Shown here one piece after another: positions 40,997 to 52,978 of a stretch of 64,000 bases of DNA. The stretch comes from Ramazzottius varieornatus. Taxonomy: Eukaryota > Tardigrada > Eutardigrada > Parachela > Ramazzottiidae. The position numbers and the translations under genes are program-made. The notes under the pieces are model-generated. The model was not told the origin of the DNA, ran no database searches, and saw nothing but the letters and a program-made list of their open reading frames with translations. The stretch's first letter is position 1; each line of letters begins with the position of its first letter. Where the stretch lies: the NCBI GenBank assembly GCA_001949185.1, contig BDGG01000001.1, forward strand, positions 1,715,923 through 1,779,922, given 5' to 3'.

Positions 40997-42415
40997 ATGC
41001 GTCAGTTAGCTGGGAGGATAGGTTGTCGGGCGTTTTCATCTCTCACCAAAGCCATGGCTGAATTGCCTGCTCACAAAACCTGCATTTCTGGAAAGTATCC
41101 TGGTTCTGATGTTGAACGACTAACCGTCCCGGAGGATAAAGTCTCGTGGAGTGTACCGTGGGAGGAATACGACCCGAAAGATTATACTTCGGAGAAGCTG
41201 AAGACGGCAGATTATGCTGATCCGGAAATTTCGTAGGTATTTCCACTATTCCAGTCGAGCGACTCTGCCTTTCAGTGTTTTGATCTGTGTTGTTTTGCAG
41301 AGATCCGAAGTTTCAGCCGCAATGGAACGCTAATGATGGTCCGCTAGATCGTCGAAGTCACATGGGAAACTATGAGATTGCGGACAAGATGCCAAGAAAT
41401 CCTTGCGGACGAACAGGCATTCGTGGACGAGGTTCGTTACTTCTTCGTTTGGCTGTTTGGCTCCGTGTTTGATTGATGGGTTGGTGCGTATGTGAATCAG
41501 GGAGACTTGGACGCTGGGGAGTCAACCATGCTGCAGATCCCATTGTCACAAGGTAGGCTTACGATCTTCTTCAATAAGCTATCTTATTCTGTAGCGATCG
41601 GTTATGTTAATGGTTCTATCTTCTTCAGGTGGAAGACGGATAAGCACGGAAACATGTGCTACAACAGCCACGATGATAATCCTGTCGCACAAGTCGTCCT
41701 CATCCAAAGGAGCAGTGGAGACTGGGCTTTCCCAGGGGCAAGTTGGACCTTTTGCGTTCACTAGCTTCAGAAAATATCGCAGAATTTCAAGAAAGGTTTT
41801 TGCCTTTTTTAGGGGATGGTCGATCCAGGAGAAAGTTTCGAAGAGACGGCTGAACGGGAGTTCTGTGAAGAAACTCTGGACGGGACGGGCTTTCTGCACT
41901 TAGGGCCTTCCAGCAAAGACTATGAAGAAAACAAAAAGCTGATCGAGAAGTATATGAAGAAAGGGGTCGAGGTAAAGTTTCAGATAGTCAAGTTACTATA
42001 AGTGGGAGACCAGCAAACGAAGAGTACGAGATCGTCATCTTAAATGGCGCACTCTCCTAGCCATTTACAATGGAAACGTGCGCCTTGTGAGGCAGCGATC
42101 TTGTGTGATTCGTTGGTCAGCCTTCCCAAGTATGTCGATAACTTAGTCTTTTCATAATGGTGTCCAGAGATTTTGAGTTCGCAGGTCTACCGCGGTTACG
42201 TGGATGATCCTCGTAACACAGACAACGCGTGGATGGAAACCGTCGCGATCACCTTCCATGATCCAAACGGTAACACCTTCTCCAAGTTGAAGCTGGTGGC
42301 TGGCAGCGATGCCAAGGCGGTGGGATGGAAGGATGTCAGCAAGGACATGTCGCTGTACGCCAACCACAAGGATATCCTGCACAGAGTGGCCAAGCGTCTG
42401 CAAGCTCACTGGTGA
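40997..42415 (+). CDS. NUDT9: NUDT9, ADP-ribose pyrophosphatase
   Basis: Hydrolyses ADP-ribose to AMP and ribose-5-phosphate; the vertebrate enzyme is mitochondrial. Six exons: 40997-41232, 41301-41431, 41501-41552, 41629-41737, 41813-41971 and 42170-42415, about 310 residues. The Arg-rich N-terminus (MRQLAGRIGCRAFSSLTKAM) suits a mitochondrial presequence. Family blocks: YPGSDVERLTVPEDKVSW, NPCGRTGIRGRG, LGRWGVNHAADPIVTRW, the Nudix box GMVDPGESFEETAEREFCEE and GYVDDPRNTDNAWMET. Intron 4 appears to use a GC donor (GGG followed by GCAAGT). The last exon could instead start at 42185. Intron 5 contains a foldback repeat. Confidence 0.95.
42003..42127. repeat. Intronic foldback repeat, copy 9
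   Basis: GGGAGACCAGCAAACGAAG and TGATTCGTTGGTCAGCCTTCCC are the ends, each flanked by AAGT, a possible 4-bp target duplication. It occupies most of NUDT9 intron 5. Confidence 0.85.
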
Positions 42416-43525
42416 GTGTTCGTGGCCGAGTCATCGACCAAAGCCTTTCAGAGATGGGTTGGCACGAGCTGGAGTACATAGCACGGTCTGTATAGTTTTG
42501 CTTTCTCTCATAGCAGTAGTTTTTACACGATAGATTTTATTTAGAGTTTTATTAGGTTTAAACGAGTCTCTGACGGTGTTTTTCGGGGTTTTGCTTCCGG
42601 TGTTTAGCGTGCTCTGCGTTACCCGGTTTACACGGTTCGGTATTTCGGTTCTGCGCACAGAGAACTCTTCGTCAATTACGTGGATTTTGCTTTTGCCGTA
42701 CGTCTGTCTCTGCGGAGAACTTGTGAAGTATTTGTGTTTGGTCAGAAATTCAGTAGTACCGGAAGTAAGCGTTTCGATGCGTTCTCTACGTCTTACATGC
42801 ACCGAACCTCAAAAGTCTTCACAGATTTCAATAGATCGTCAATAGACGTGAAAGATTGGTCTGGCTTGTTGGCAAGCTTATTGAGTATACACATTGAGGT
42901 TCTCCGAAGTCCGAGGGAGCTGAGATGGTTTTGGTCCTCTTGGACCGCACGCTTGCATAATGAAAAGACAGAGCTCCACAAGTTCAGTGTTCTGCGATAG
43001 TTGTTGATTTCGTATTATCACTTTTCTTCTGGTAAGCGGGTTCCGGAATGCTTCGAAGTCAAAGGTAGAATAGTGACGGCGCTTTGAGGGTGACGTGCGA
43101 GTTTTAGCTGGGCTTCCGGTTTACATATGAAATTCTGGGCTTTCCGTACATTCGAGCTACGGTAAGCCGAGCTCGATGCAGCGCTGTAACGTCGTAGCAG
43201 CCCTGACAACCTGTTGATCGGATTGATTTTACCGATTCCGCCGAGCAAACTTCAAAGTTCAAACAGCTCTTAGCCTTACAAAAAACAAAGTTGTGAAACT
43301 CTGGATTAATCGTCCATCCAGCTGTCTCAGCTCTCATCTTGTTGAATCTCCACAGCCAATGCCGCATACCTACGGGGAGAGCAGCAGCCGGCACTGAGGT
43401 AGGAATATAAGAAGATGAATACAGTAACCGATTCTTGTCTACTGTAGTTGCGCATGTCGTATTCCCGTCGTGTCTATAATTATTACAGGCGAACACTATC
43501 CGGAGTACATCACCAGAATTCCACG
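42416..43525. other. Intergenic and MTR 5' region
   Basis: No gene is supported. An acceptor (ATTATTACAG) ends near 43489, 37 nt before the MTR ATG, suggesting that MTR has at least one untranslated first exon somewhere here. Confidence 0.4.
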
Positions 43526-46500
43526 ATGCCTTCATCGGACGTCTCGTTCCAGCCGAACGGCATCAAAGATGGACATGGCGACCCAATGGTGGCAGCGACC
43601 CACCGCGCTCCATTTCGAGGAATGGAATCCGCTCAAGGTGCATATATGCACCAAGAATTACGAAAGCGCATCATGGTGATCGACGGCGCAATGGGCACCA
43701 TGATCCAGCGACATAACCTCACCGAAGCTGATTACCGCGGGACCGAATTCCGCAACCATCCCGCCAAGAACCTCAAAGGCAACAACGACCTCTTGTCCCT
43801 CACCCAACCGGAAATCATCTACAGTATCCATCGCCAATACCTCCTGGCCGGCGCGGACATCATCGAGACCAATACATTCAGTGGAACCACCATCGCGCAA
43901 GCCGATTACCAGATGGAAGATTTAGTGTATCGGTTGAACTTTGAGTCGGCGAAGTTGGCTAAGCGGGCAGCGGACGATGTGGAGAAGGAGACGGGAGTGA
44001 GGCGGTTCGTGGCTGGAGCAATAGGTCCCACGAACCGGACATTGTCCATTAGTCCGTCGGTGGAGAAACCCGAATTCCGGAATGTGACGTTTGATCAATT
44101 GGTAGAAGCGTATACGGAGCAGGCCAAGGCATTACTGGATGGAGGAGCGGACGTCTTGCTGGTGGAGACTATATTTGACACGGCGAACGCCAAGGCTGCG
44201 CTGTTTGCTGTACAGACACTGTTTGATGACGAAGGATACGCTCGGGTGCCAATCTTTGTTTCAGGTGATCTGATTTTCATAGGGGGTTCTATAATTTTTA
44301 AAGCTGCGTTCACCAGAAATTCTGTGGTCGTTCGATCTCGTCAACATTTTGCAAAAAAGTGAGAGCAACTTTGGGTGATACTGAAAAATTAGAGCCTAGG
44401 CTGGGAAGCCATTCGTTGAAACAATTTTGTAAAGTACTGTATATGAAGGGAAGTTTATTAGGGCTCCGCGTTCTAGCAGAAATTTTTTAGTTTGTTCCCC
44501 ATTGCACGTTTGAGTTTTACTTCAGTTCTGGATGAGAGAGGGATGTCTAGTGACTAGTTTGGGCAGAAGGAAGTCAAGCCGGACCGCTGTCAAGGCTCGA
44601 GAAAAAAACTGTATTTTGCGCTAAGTGAAACGGGGTAAAACCAACTGGCGCGTTACCTGATCACCAACCGGATTTTGCAAACTTTTCTGTTTTATCCGCC
44701 AGGTTTCCGTTCCTGATTAAAGTTAGTTTTTACTCTGTATCCTCTTCACACTCTAGTTGCTTTTTGTCGAAGCACTAGAAAATCATCTATCCCAGATATC
44801 CGAGAAACAACATTTCCACCATCGGCGCGGATAACGTGAGGATAACATTACAAAATGCGCGAGTTTTCGAGGAAAATCGAAAAACAGTTTTTCTCGTCTT
44901 TCCAAAAAATTATTTCTCCTTCTCTGCGAGTGTCATGTACCCTATCTTTTGAGGATAGCGGTTAGAAGAGATGGTCTATTTTTGAATGATAAACGTGCAC
45001 TCGAAAATAGCACTTTCAGGTAGCCTTTGCCTTAAAACCTATTGAACTCCCTATGCAATTTGTGAGCGAAGGCTCATCTCATCACCGACACCACCGATCG
45101 GCTCATCTCACCACCGATTTTTATTGTTACACCACCGTTCGGCGACCCTCACCACTTCTAATTTATTTCTTGATTAGATGAAACGTGGTGAGATTAACCA
45201 GAAGTTACGAGCTCACCACCACCACTGCACTGTGTTGTACGTATAAATAAACGAGCCATCCCTCAAATTAACTGCAAACGAATCCGTCACTCTTGAAACT
45301 CCCGAAAAGTGGTCAAAGGAGAGACCTCAAGTTGGCTGCCACGCACTGTAGACCCTGTTGCGCAGCCGCGCGAGTTGCGCGGCTGCGCGACTCTAAACTA
45401 CCCGGATAACTTCACCCTCATTACACTGGACGACGCTATGGCATTTCTGGCGCAATGTGTTCCGGAGACAGCCGAATGCCGATCGCAGGGTCGTCCCGGA
45501 AATCTTAGTTGCTGAGTAGCTATAGCTGTGATTGTTCATATGAGTAGGTACTGTGAAACTTCTGTATGTTCTTCGTCACCCAACCCGCTGTTATGTTGTC
45601 CCGGCGAGATTGGTTTCACATACCACACTAGCTTTTCGTATATCAATAGCATCAGCTTACTACAATAGTGTTGCTGGTGGTGTTTCAGTCACCACCAACC
45701 GAAATAAAATTTTGGGATGAGTCGGGGATGGTATCAAAAATCAAAAAAGTGCTAGTAGTGAGAAGAGCCCATTGGTGGAGTTGCTATTAATACAGTGCGG
45801 ATGGGCCAAGTGACTACCACCTGGAACATTGGCGTAGAAAACAATCGGACTGCCTGATTATTTTTCGTTCTTTCACATAATTTGTGCAAATTTTCACGCT
45901 GGTTCCGCTAAGGCATAGCTCGTTTGCATGCGTTGAGACCAGGGTGGAGAAGTTGATTGAAACGACTTCCGGTGGGAAGAGTATTCGGGAGGAACAAACC
46001 GGACAAGCTAGAACTCCATGCGCTTGTATCTCTCCCCAATTTGATTTAAACGTAGATAGAACTATCCGGGTTCTTTTTAGAAAATAGGGAAGATCCCAAG
46101 AAAGTGAAACCAAGTTGGTAAATGAATTAAGACCGTCGAATTCGACCATTTTGCCGGTATACCACTCCTCGTGGAAAACATCATAATCTTCTAACCGTAG
46201 AGTTCTCACTTGCGACCGCTTTTCGCAAGGCCCAGTCATTGGACTAGTATTTTCCAGTATCGGATTTGCAAGGCCTTGTCACACAAGTAGATGAGAATTT
46301 TTTGAAGTTCTCTCAAAATCTGAAAAAGTTGCCGATTCCCGCGAACCAAGGTGTTGCGGAAAGCCTTGCCCCACCCAAGTTTTCCTAAGTCTGTCCAAAA
46401 GTGCTTTGGATTTAGATGGAGCGATGATTTGGCTTCCCGTTCATGCTTTAAGCTGCCGGGGAAAAAACCGCAGTATTTCGAGAAACCTTGTTTTCTCGCA

Positions 46501-49500
46501 CCCTGTATTTTGGCACAGTTTCGCTACAGTAGCTGTATGTGAATTAACAAGTGGTACAGAAGAGCACTGTATTTTTCCTGGAAGCCAGATCACCGTTAAC
46601 ACTCTGCGTACGACCGTCCTCTTTGTGTGCACAATCACTCAGTTTTATTCACCTCCCAGTTTTAGCTTTTGGTCTTTCGAGTCTGAGCCTTTTTGTTTGC
46701 ATGTACCTCGGTCTTCTCGCCAAAGCAACACTGATGACCAGCAGCCAGCAAGACCATAGCACGCTGGAATTGTTTTCTACGGTTTCGGGTGGTTTTGGTA
46801 AAATTTGGTGTTTCGTCTCTTCGCGCGAGACACGTGCACGGTATTCGCTTAGAAATAAACTGGAGCACTGGGGACAGCCTTATCTATCGACGCCGAGCCC
46901 GGGATAAATTTTGTAGTCATCAGTGCGGTCAGAAGAAAATCAAGACGACCAGTTTTCCCTTTTGAGGTTTGGCGTTCTAGGCCTGCCAGTTATCCGAATT
47001 TTGAAATTTCGAAAATTGCCTATTGGTTGGACCAGCCTCCGCAACACGGTACCAGCCAATAAAATTCCTGTATGCACAAGGAGGACGGTAGTATTCTGCA
47101 AACATGAAAAAGATCGTGCTGAAAATTTTAAACAATTTGCAACCAGCAGTTCTAGTTCCGAAAGGGCAGAAGAGAGAAAATGGTGTTTTCCCGAAGGAAC
47201 GAAAATTGAATACCTAAGGGGACTCTGAATCGCAAACTCATCAGAGTAAGCTCGAGCTCCAGACAGCGCGAGCCTTTTTTCAGGATGGTTACCCGATTGT
47301 TTTTCTGGTTTTTCCAATTTTTTTAATTTTTGCTGAATCATGAGTTTGTGTGTGATCGACCAAATTCGTACGAATCAATTAGCGAAACGGCTAGTTGATT
47401 AACAAAGAATGGATTACTCTCAGGACCCTACTAGTCGGACAATGGTACGACCGACAGGGTATGACGTAACTCGTGCTGCCTGCTGCGCGATCGGCAGCGA
47501 CGCGGCTGGGTGACTAGGTAGGAAAGTAGATTATCGTGCAATTGTAAAATCGCCAGGGTGGGTGGGTAGGTTGGTTGAACATTGATCTTGGTAGATTAAC
47601 CACTAGTGGCTAGCCGTTGGTCTTGCTGTCTTCACCACTAGTGGTTGACCATTGGGCTTTCTAGGTTGAGCACTAAGCGTCGGTCATTGGTTTTGCTATG
47701 TTTGACCACTGATACTAGCCATTGGCATTGATAGGTTGACCGCCCCATCGCAGCCGGTTTATTGGCCCGTTCTTCCTGTCTCTTGGTCAATGGGCGTGGT
47801 AACCGGTCTGGGCTTTTTATTACGTCAGATGTGGATGAACCTTGGTTCCCATCCATTGATCTTTCCGCCCTAGGCTCATGCTTGCCATAGAGCAACACAG
47901 CCATTGATTCGAAAAAACGGCTGATTTGCTAAATTCTGATGCGTGTGCGCTGTTTATGTGGTGTGCGACCACGCCTCAAGAAGTGCACTAGATCCCAACG
48001 AAGCCTCTACACCTGTGAAGTAGGGTTAATGCAGACCATCCGCTTACACCATGCACCTACATACAGTGTGGCACGCTATCCCGCCGTGTCGCACAGTACA
48101 GGTGCAGGATGCAAGATGTGGTACGGATACTGATAATGCCGGTGATACTGAAGGCCGCGGTCTGCCGTTGAGTTCTCCGATATTAAAATATATATTAATA
48201 CCAAAGCCACAGGAGTGCTACTATAGTAATATTTTATTAAATCAGGCAGAGGTTTTACCATATTAATTTCAAGTTAGTAAGACTTTGGTGGACGGCGGTT
48301 ATTTATTTTTATTATATTAGATGTCGTTATTCCATATTAGAACATCACTAGGCCTACGAGGCTGCACCCTCCCTAGTCCTGGGTTGATTCTCAACTTTGT
48401 ATAAACACTCTCTCTGGGCAAGTTATTTTTAAGGGGTAGCAATAGGGATACTAAGTTAAGAAAAAATGGTTGTGAGGACCAGCCCATACGCAGTCGAGAG
48501 CGCCGTGCATATCATGAGGTGGTAGTCACTTGGCCCATCTACACTGTAATAACCGCGGTGGTGAGGTGAGCCCTCACCTAATTTGCATGCAAAGTACGAC
48601 CAACATGATCAAGGGTCAATCACAGAAAAATATCTAGTTTGTGCGTCGACCGTGGAAAAAATTAATGGACCGGAAAAGCATGCTTTGCGTACGATTCTCA
48701 GCGCTAAATTCTCGAGGGAAGTAACGACACCGACGATAGCTCAGTTGGTAGAGCGGGTGACTGTAGTAGCCCCATAGTTATCACCAGGTCCTGAGTTCAA
48801 TTCTCAGTCGTCGGAAATTTTTTCGCTTGTTGCATTATTTTCCGCATTGATTTTTCGCCGTATCCGAGCAGCTTCTCCAGTCCTTTCGATCTTTGACTAT
48901 CATGACCATGAAAACTTCTCCTATTTCTTTAAAATCTATGAACAGGCTCTTTCCATCATAGGTTTCTCACCTGCGGAGGCGGATGAGGCCGGTTGGCAGA
49001 AATATATCGCCTTTACTGATTGAAATTTTCCGCAGGTACCATCGTGGACAAAAGTGGCCGAACTTTATCCGGCCAACGTGCCGAAGCATTCGTCATCAGC
49101 GTCAGCCATTCCCATCCCCTCTGCATCGGACTAAACTGTGCACTGGGTGCGTCAGAGATGCGTCCCTTCATCGAAGAAATCAGCCGGACGACTTCCTCCT
49201 TCGTCATTTGCTACCCCAACGCCGGTCTTCCCAACACGTTTGGCGGCTACGACGAGACACCCGACAAGATGGCCGAAGAAGTAGCACAGTTCGCCGCTGC
49301 AGGTCTAGTCAACATGGTGGGCGGATGCTGTGGGACCACGCCCGACCATATCCGAAAGGTCGCGGCGGCAGTGCGGGGCATTCCGCCGCGAAGACCTCCA
49401 GCAGACTTGTACTCGGATAGTCTAGTGTTATGTGGGCTTGAGCCGATGCGGTGTGGACCTGATGCGCTGTTCCTGAACATCGGGGAGAGGTGTAACGTGG

Positions 49501-52500
49501 CTGGATCGAAGAGGTTCTTGAATTTGATCAAGGCGAACAAGTTCGAGGAAGCGCTAGACGTGGCGAAGAAGCAGGTGGAAGCCGGCGCGCAGGTGTTGGA
49601 TATCAATATGGACGAAGGCATGCTTGATGGGAAATCTGTAGGTACTTTATTCTTAGCACGTTCTTATTTAGCGTTTATTAAATAATGGATTGTTGTTTTC
49701 CAGGTGATGACAAAGTTTTTGAATTTGATCAGTGGAGAACCCGACATAGCCAAAGTCCCTCTCTGCGTCGATTCCTCCAACTTCGAGGTGATCTTAGCTG
49801 GGTTGAAGTGCACGCAGGGAAAGGCTATCGTCAATAGTATCAGCCTGAAGGAAGGAGAGAAAGACTTCCTCCAGAAAGCCAAAATTATCCAGCGAATGGG
49901 TGCGGCGGTAATCATCATGGCGTTCGATGAACAAGGCCAAGCAGCGGAGACTCAACGAAAAGTGGAGATATGCTCGCGCGCGTATCACCTCCTGCGGGAA
50001 CGTCTCAACTTCAACCCCAACGACATTATTTTCGACCCAAACATTTTGACCATTGCCACGGTACAGTTCGAAGATCCACAGCAAACTTATCCGTCCCCAA
50101 ATTTAATGGCAGAAAGCTCGACAGTATTGTTTTCCCCACTGACGCACGTTTTCAGTTCATGTCAATTGGAAAGCGCGCCACTTGGCACTGCGAGCTTGTC
50201 GAGCTTGTTTGCACAGCTTCCAACTTTTGTTTTTATTTCGGTTTTTATCCTCCGTTTCGTCCTTTATCAGGGAATGGAAGAACATGCTGACTATGGGAGG
50301 TTTTACATCGAAGCCTGCCAAGAAATCAAACGATCTCTACCGTTTGCTCGAGTCAGTGGCGGCGTATCGAATTTGTCCTTCTCCTTCAGAGGCAACGATG
50401 CGGTGAGGGAAGCGATACACTCGGTATTCTTGTATCATGCGATCAAAGCGGGGATATCTATGGGGATAGTTAATGCTGGAGCTTTACCAATCTATGACGA
50501 GATCGAGCCGAACTTGCTCAAGCTCTGTGAAGACTTGCTGTGGAACAAGGACCCGCAGGCCACTGAGAAGATGCTGCTCTTCGCGCAAGGAATGGTGAAG
50601 GGCGAAGGGAAGAGGGAGGAAATGGAAGCGTGGAGGCTCTTGCCGGTACAGCAAAGACTGGAACACGCGTTGATCAAAGGTAGTACCGGTACAATGAGAA
50701 TTTACTCCCGCATTTAATTTGACTTGAATGTCGGTTTGTAGGTATTGATGAGTTTGTGACCGAGGATACGGAAGAATGTAGAAGGCTGAAGGATCAGTAT
50801 CCGAGGCCGCTGAATGTGATCGAAGGACCGCTGATGAAAGGCATGTCAGTGGTGGGCGACCTGTTCGGTGCGGGAAAGATGTTCCTACCGCAAGTCATCA
50901 AGAGTGCGCGAGTCATGAAGAAAGCTGTGGCGCACTTGATACCGTTCATGGAAAAAGAACGGGAAGAAAAAATCAAGGAGCTGCTAGTGCAAGGCAGGTT
51001 TAGGCTGTGTCAAGATAGTAACTTCGAAATTTGAATATTAATCATCACTTGGAATATTTCGTGTGGAAGGTCCCCTTTCTCTACGATTTTTTTCATCGTT
51101 GGTGAAATGAAGAAGCATCCGTCACGCGACATCAAACGGTTTTGCAATAACGGACTGTGTGTTCCTTGTTAGGTGACTCCTCAACGCAGTTTGATCCCGC
51201 GTCCTTCTATCAAGGCACCATCGTTCTTGCCACGGTCAAAGGAGACGTCCACGACATCGGGAAGAATATCGTCGGTGTCGTCCTTGGCTGCAACAACTTT
51301 AAAGTGATCGATCTGGGCGTAATGACGTCCATCGAGAAGATCATCGAGGTCGCCGTCAGAGAAAAGGCCGATATTGTCGGCATGTCCGGTCTCATCACTC
51401 CCAGCCTCGAAGAAATGGTCCACAACGCTAGTGAGTTCCAACGAGTCGGCTTGAAGATTCCCATCCTGATTGGTGGCGCCACCACGTCGAAAACCCACAC
51501 GGCTGTCAAGATCGCTCCGAAGTACACATCTCCCGTCATTCACTGCGGAGACGCATCGAAAAGTGTAGTAGTTTGTAGTGCTTTGCTGGATGAAAAGCAA
51601 CTGGATGATTTAGTCATGGATATCGAAGACGAATATCAGGATATTCGGGATGAGCATTACGAGTCGTTGAATGATAAGAAGTACTGGTCCTTAGCAGAAG
51701 CAAGAAAACGGGCGCCGGTTTTTGATTTCAGTCACATCTCGCCACCGAACTTTGTGGGAAGGAAGGTCTTTCATGATTATCCACTGGAAGAAATCATTCC
51801 GTTGATTGACTGGAAGCCGTTCTTTGATATGTGGCAGTTAAGAGGAAAGTATCCGAACAAGAACTTTCCGAATATTTTCAAGGACAAAGATATCGGGGAA
51901 GAAGCCGAGAAAGTCTACAAGGATGCACAGAAAATGCTACGAGAGATCGTCCAAAAGAAGATCCTCCGAGCGACAGCGGCGTTCGGCATCTTTCCCTGTA
52001 ACACTCAGCAGGACGACATAGTGATCTTCTCCAAAGATGGAAACGAGATTGGGAGGGTGATCGGGTTGCGACAGCAAGCACAGCGGGACGTGAATGATAA
52101 GTGTTATTGCCTGGCGGACTTTGTGGCGACGGAGGGATCGGGGGCTCAAGACTACATTGGCATGTTTGTGGTGTCGGCTGGTTTTGGTGTGGAGGAAGCA
52201 TGTGCGAAGTTCGAAGAGAGACTGGACGATTACGGGTCCATAATGCTGAAAGCACTGGCTGATCGGCTAGCGGAAGGCTTAGCGGAGCTATTACATTTGA
52301 AGGTGGTATAAATGATCTAAACCCGTAGAGAAAGCTTTCCATCCACTACCGACTATCATCTGCGAAGTGGGCAAGTGAATAAAACCAGATCGCTTTTCCA
52401 GATGGCGCACTTTCCAGCTGATAACAATGCAGATGTGCGCCACTGGGTTCCATCCATTTGCTCACCTTCCGTCTACCCTGTGACGACTACCAAACAGCAC

Positions 52501-52978
52501 TCAATACGGAGTCGCGGTTGATATGAACCTGTCTTTTTATTCTCTCTTCTTGTTTTTGCCTGTCTAAAAGACACACCCAGTCAAAATTGAAACGATGGTT
52601 TTGTTATAGGTACGGAAAGAGTATTGGGGTTATGACCAAGATGAAAATCTGGGCGTGGCGGACCTGCATAAGGTGAAGTATGCCGGTATCAGACCGGCTT
52701 TCGGGTACCCGTCGCTGCCTGACCCGACGGAGATGCTGACGGCCTGGAGGATCCTCAATGTGGAGAACGAAACGGGAGTGACGCTGACGGAAGGATATGC
52801 CATGAGACCGGCAGCGTCAGTCTCCGGACTGTACCTCGCTCACCCCGAATCAAGCTATTTCTCGGTGGGCAAGGTCGACCGAGAACAAGTGGCCGCGTAC
52901 GCCGAGAGGAAAGGCATGAAGGTGAGGGACGTGGAGAAATGGCTGTGCGGTAATCTCGCTTACGACAACTGTGGCTAA
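43526..52978 (+). CDS. MTR: Cobalamin-dependent methionine synthase
   Basis: Transfers methyl from 5-methyl-tetrahydrofolate to homocysteine via cobalamin. Seven coding exons: 43526-44264, 49036-49637, 49704-50060, 50271-50679, 50742-50993, 51173-52302 and 52610-52978, giving 1285 residues (human 1265). All four modules are present: homocysteine-binding with Zn cysteines in LNCALG and GGCCGTTP; pterin-binding ([25 protein letters not shown]); cobalamin-binding with [12 protein letters not shown] and [11 protein letters not shown]; and the reactivation domain ([11 protein letters not shown]). Intron 5 begins with GC rather than GT. Intron 1 is 4.8 kb, the largest in any gene here, and contains a tRNA. 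Introns 3 and 6 carry foldback repeats. Confidence 0.97.
47570..47745. repeat. Tandem repeat, about 35-bp unit
   Basis: Four to five degenerate units (GGTTGACCACTAGTGG, then TAGCCATTGGTCTTGCTA) begin near 47593, 47631, 47664, 47700 and 47734. It lies in MTR intron 1. Confidence 0.65.
48180..48333. repeat. Periodic AT/GC array, locus 3
   Basis: AT-rich blocks of about 21 nt start at 48180, 48222, 48260 and 48299 (steps 42, 38, 39), alternating with GC-richer spacers of 14-21 nt. The architecture matches loci 1 and 2 although the spacer sequences differ. Confidence 0.6.
48730..48815 (+). tRNA. tRNA-Tyr (GTA) with 13-nt intron
   Basis: Acceptor stem CCGACGA / TCGTCGG, D arm GCTC-AGTTGGTA-GAGC (A box), anticodon stem GGTGA / TCACC with loop CTGTAGA after removing the intron at 48767-48779, and T arm CTGAG-TTCAATT-CTCAG (B box). 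The intron sits one base 3' of the GTA anticodon, as expected for eukaryotic tRNA-Tyr. A run of T residues at about 48818-48823 is a Pol III terminator. It lies in MTR intron 1 on the same strand as the host gene. Confidence 0.95.
50100..50222. repeat. Intronic foldback repeat, copy 10
   Basis: Inner arms CTGACGCACGTTTTC / GAAAGCGCGCCACTTG; the right outer arm TCGAGCTTGTTTGCACAGC is well kept, the left is worn. It lies in MTR intron 3. Confidence 0.75.
52363..52472. repeat. Intronic foldback repeat, copy 11
   Basis: GTGGGCAAGTGAATAAA / TTTGCTCAC form the outer arms and AGATGGCGCAC / GTGCGCCACT the inner arms, in MTR intron 6. Confidence 0.75.

Larger units (their letters stand above)
45766..48580. 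mobile_element. Candidate 2.8-kb element with long inverted ends
   Basis: The sequence at 45789-45822 (core ATGGGCCAAGTGACTACCAC) returns in inverted form at 48517-48550 with about two mismatches in 34 bp. The similarity extends weakly outward through GGTGG/CCACC words. Both ends lie inside MTR intron 1. The interior has no recognisable transposase but includes a tandem array (47570-47745) and the third periodic AT/GC array near its right end. The exact limits are uncertain. Confidence 0.5.

Noticed and set aside
42573-43000. ORFs on the plus strand between NUDT9 and MTR
   Set aside because: Not protein-like, no conserved motif and no splice chain to either neighbour.
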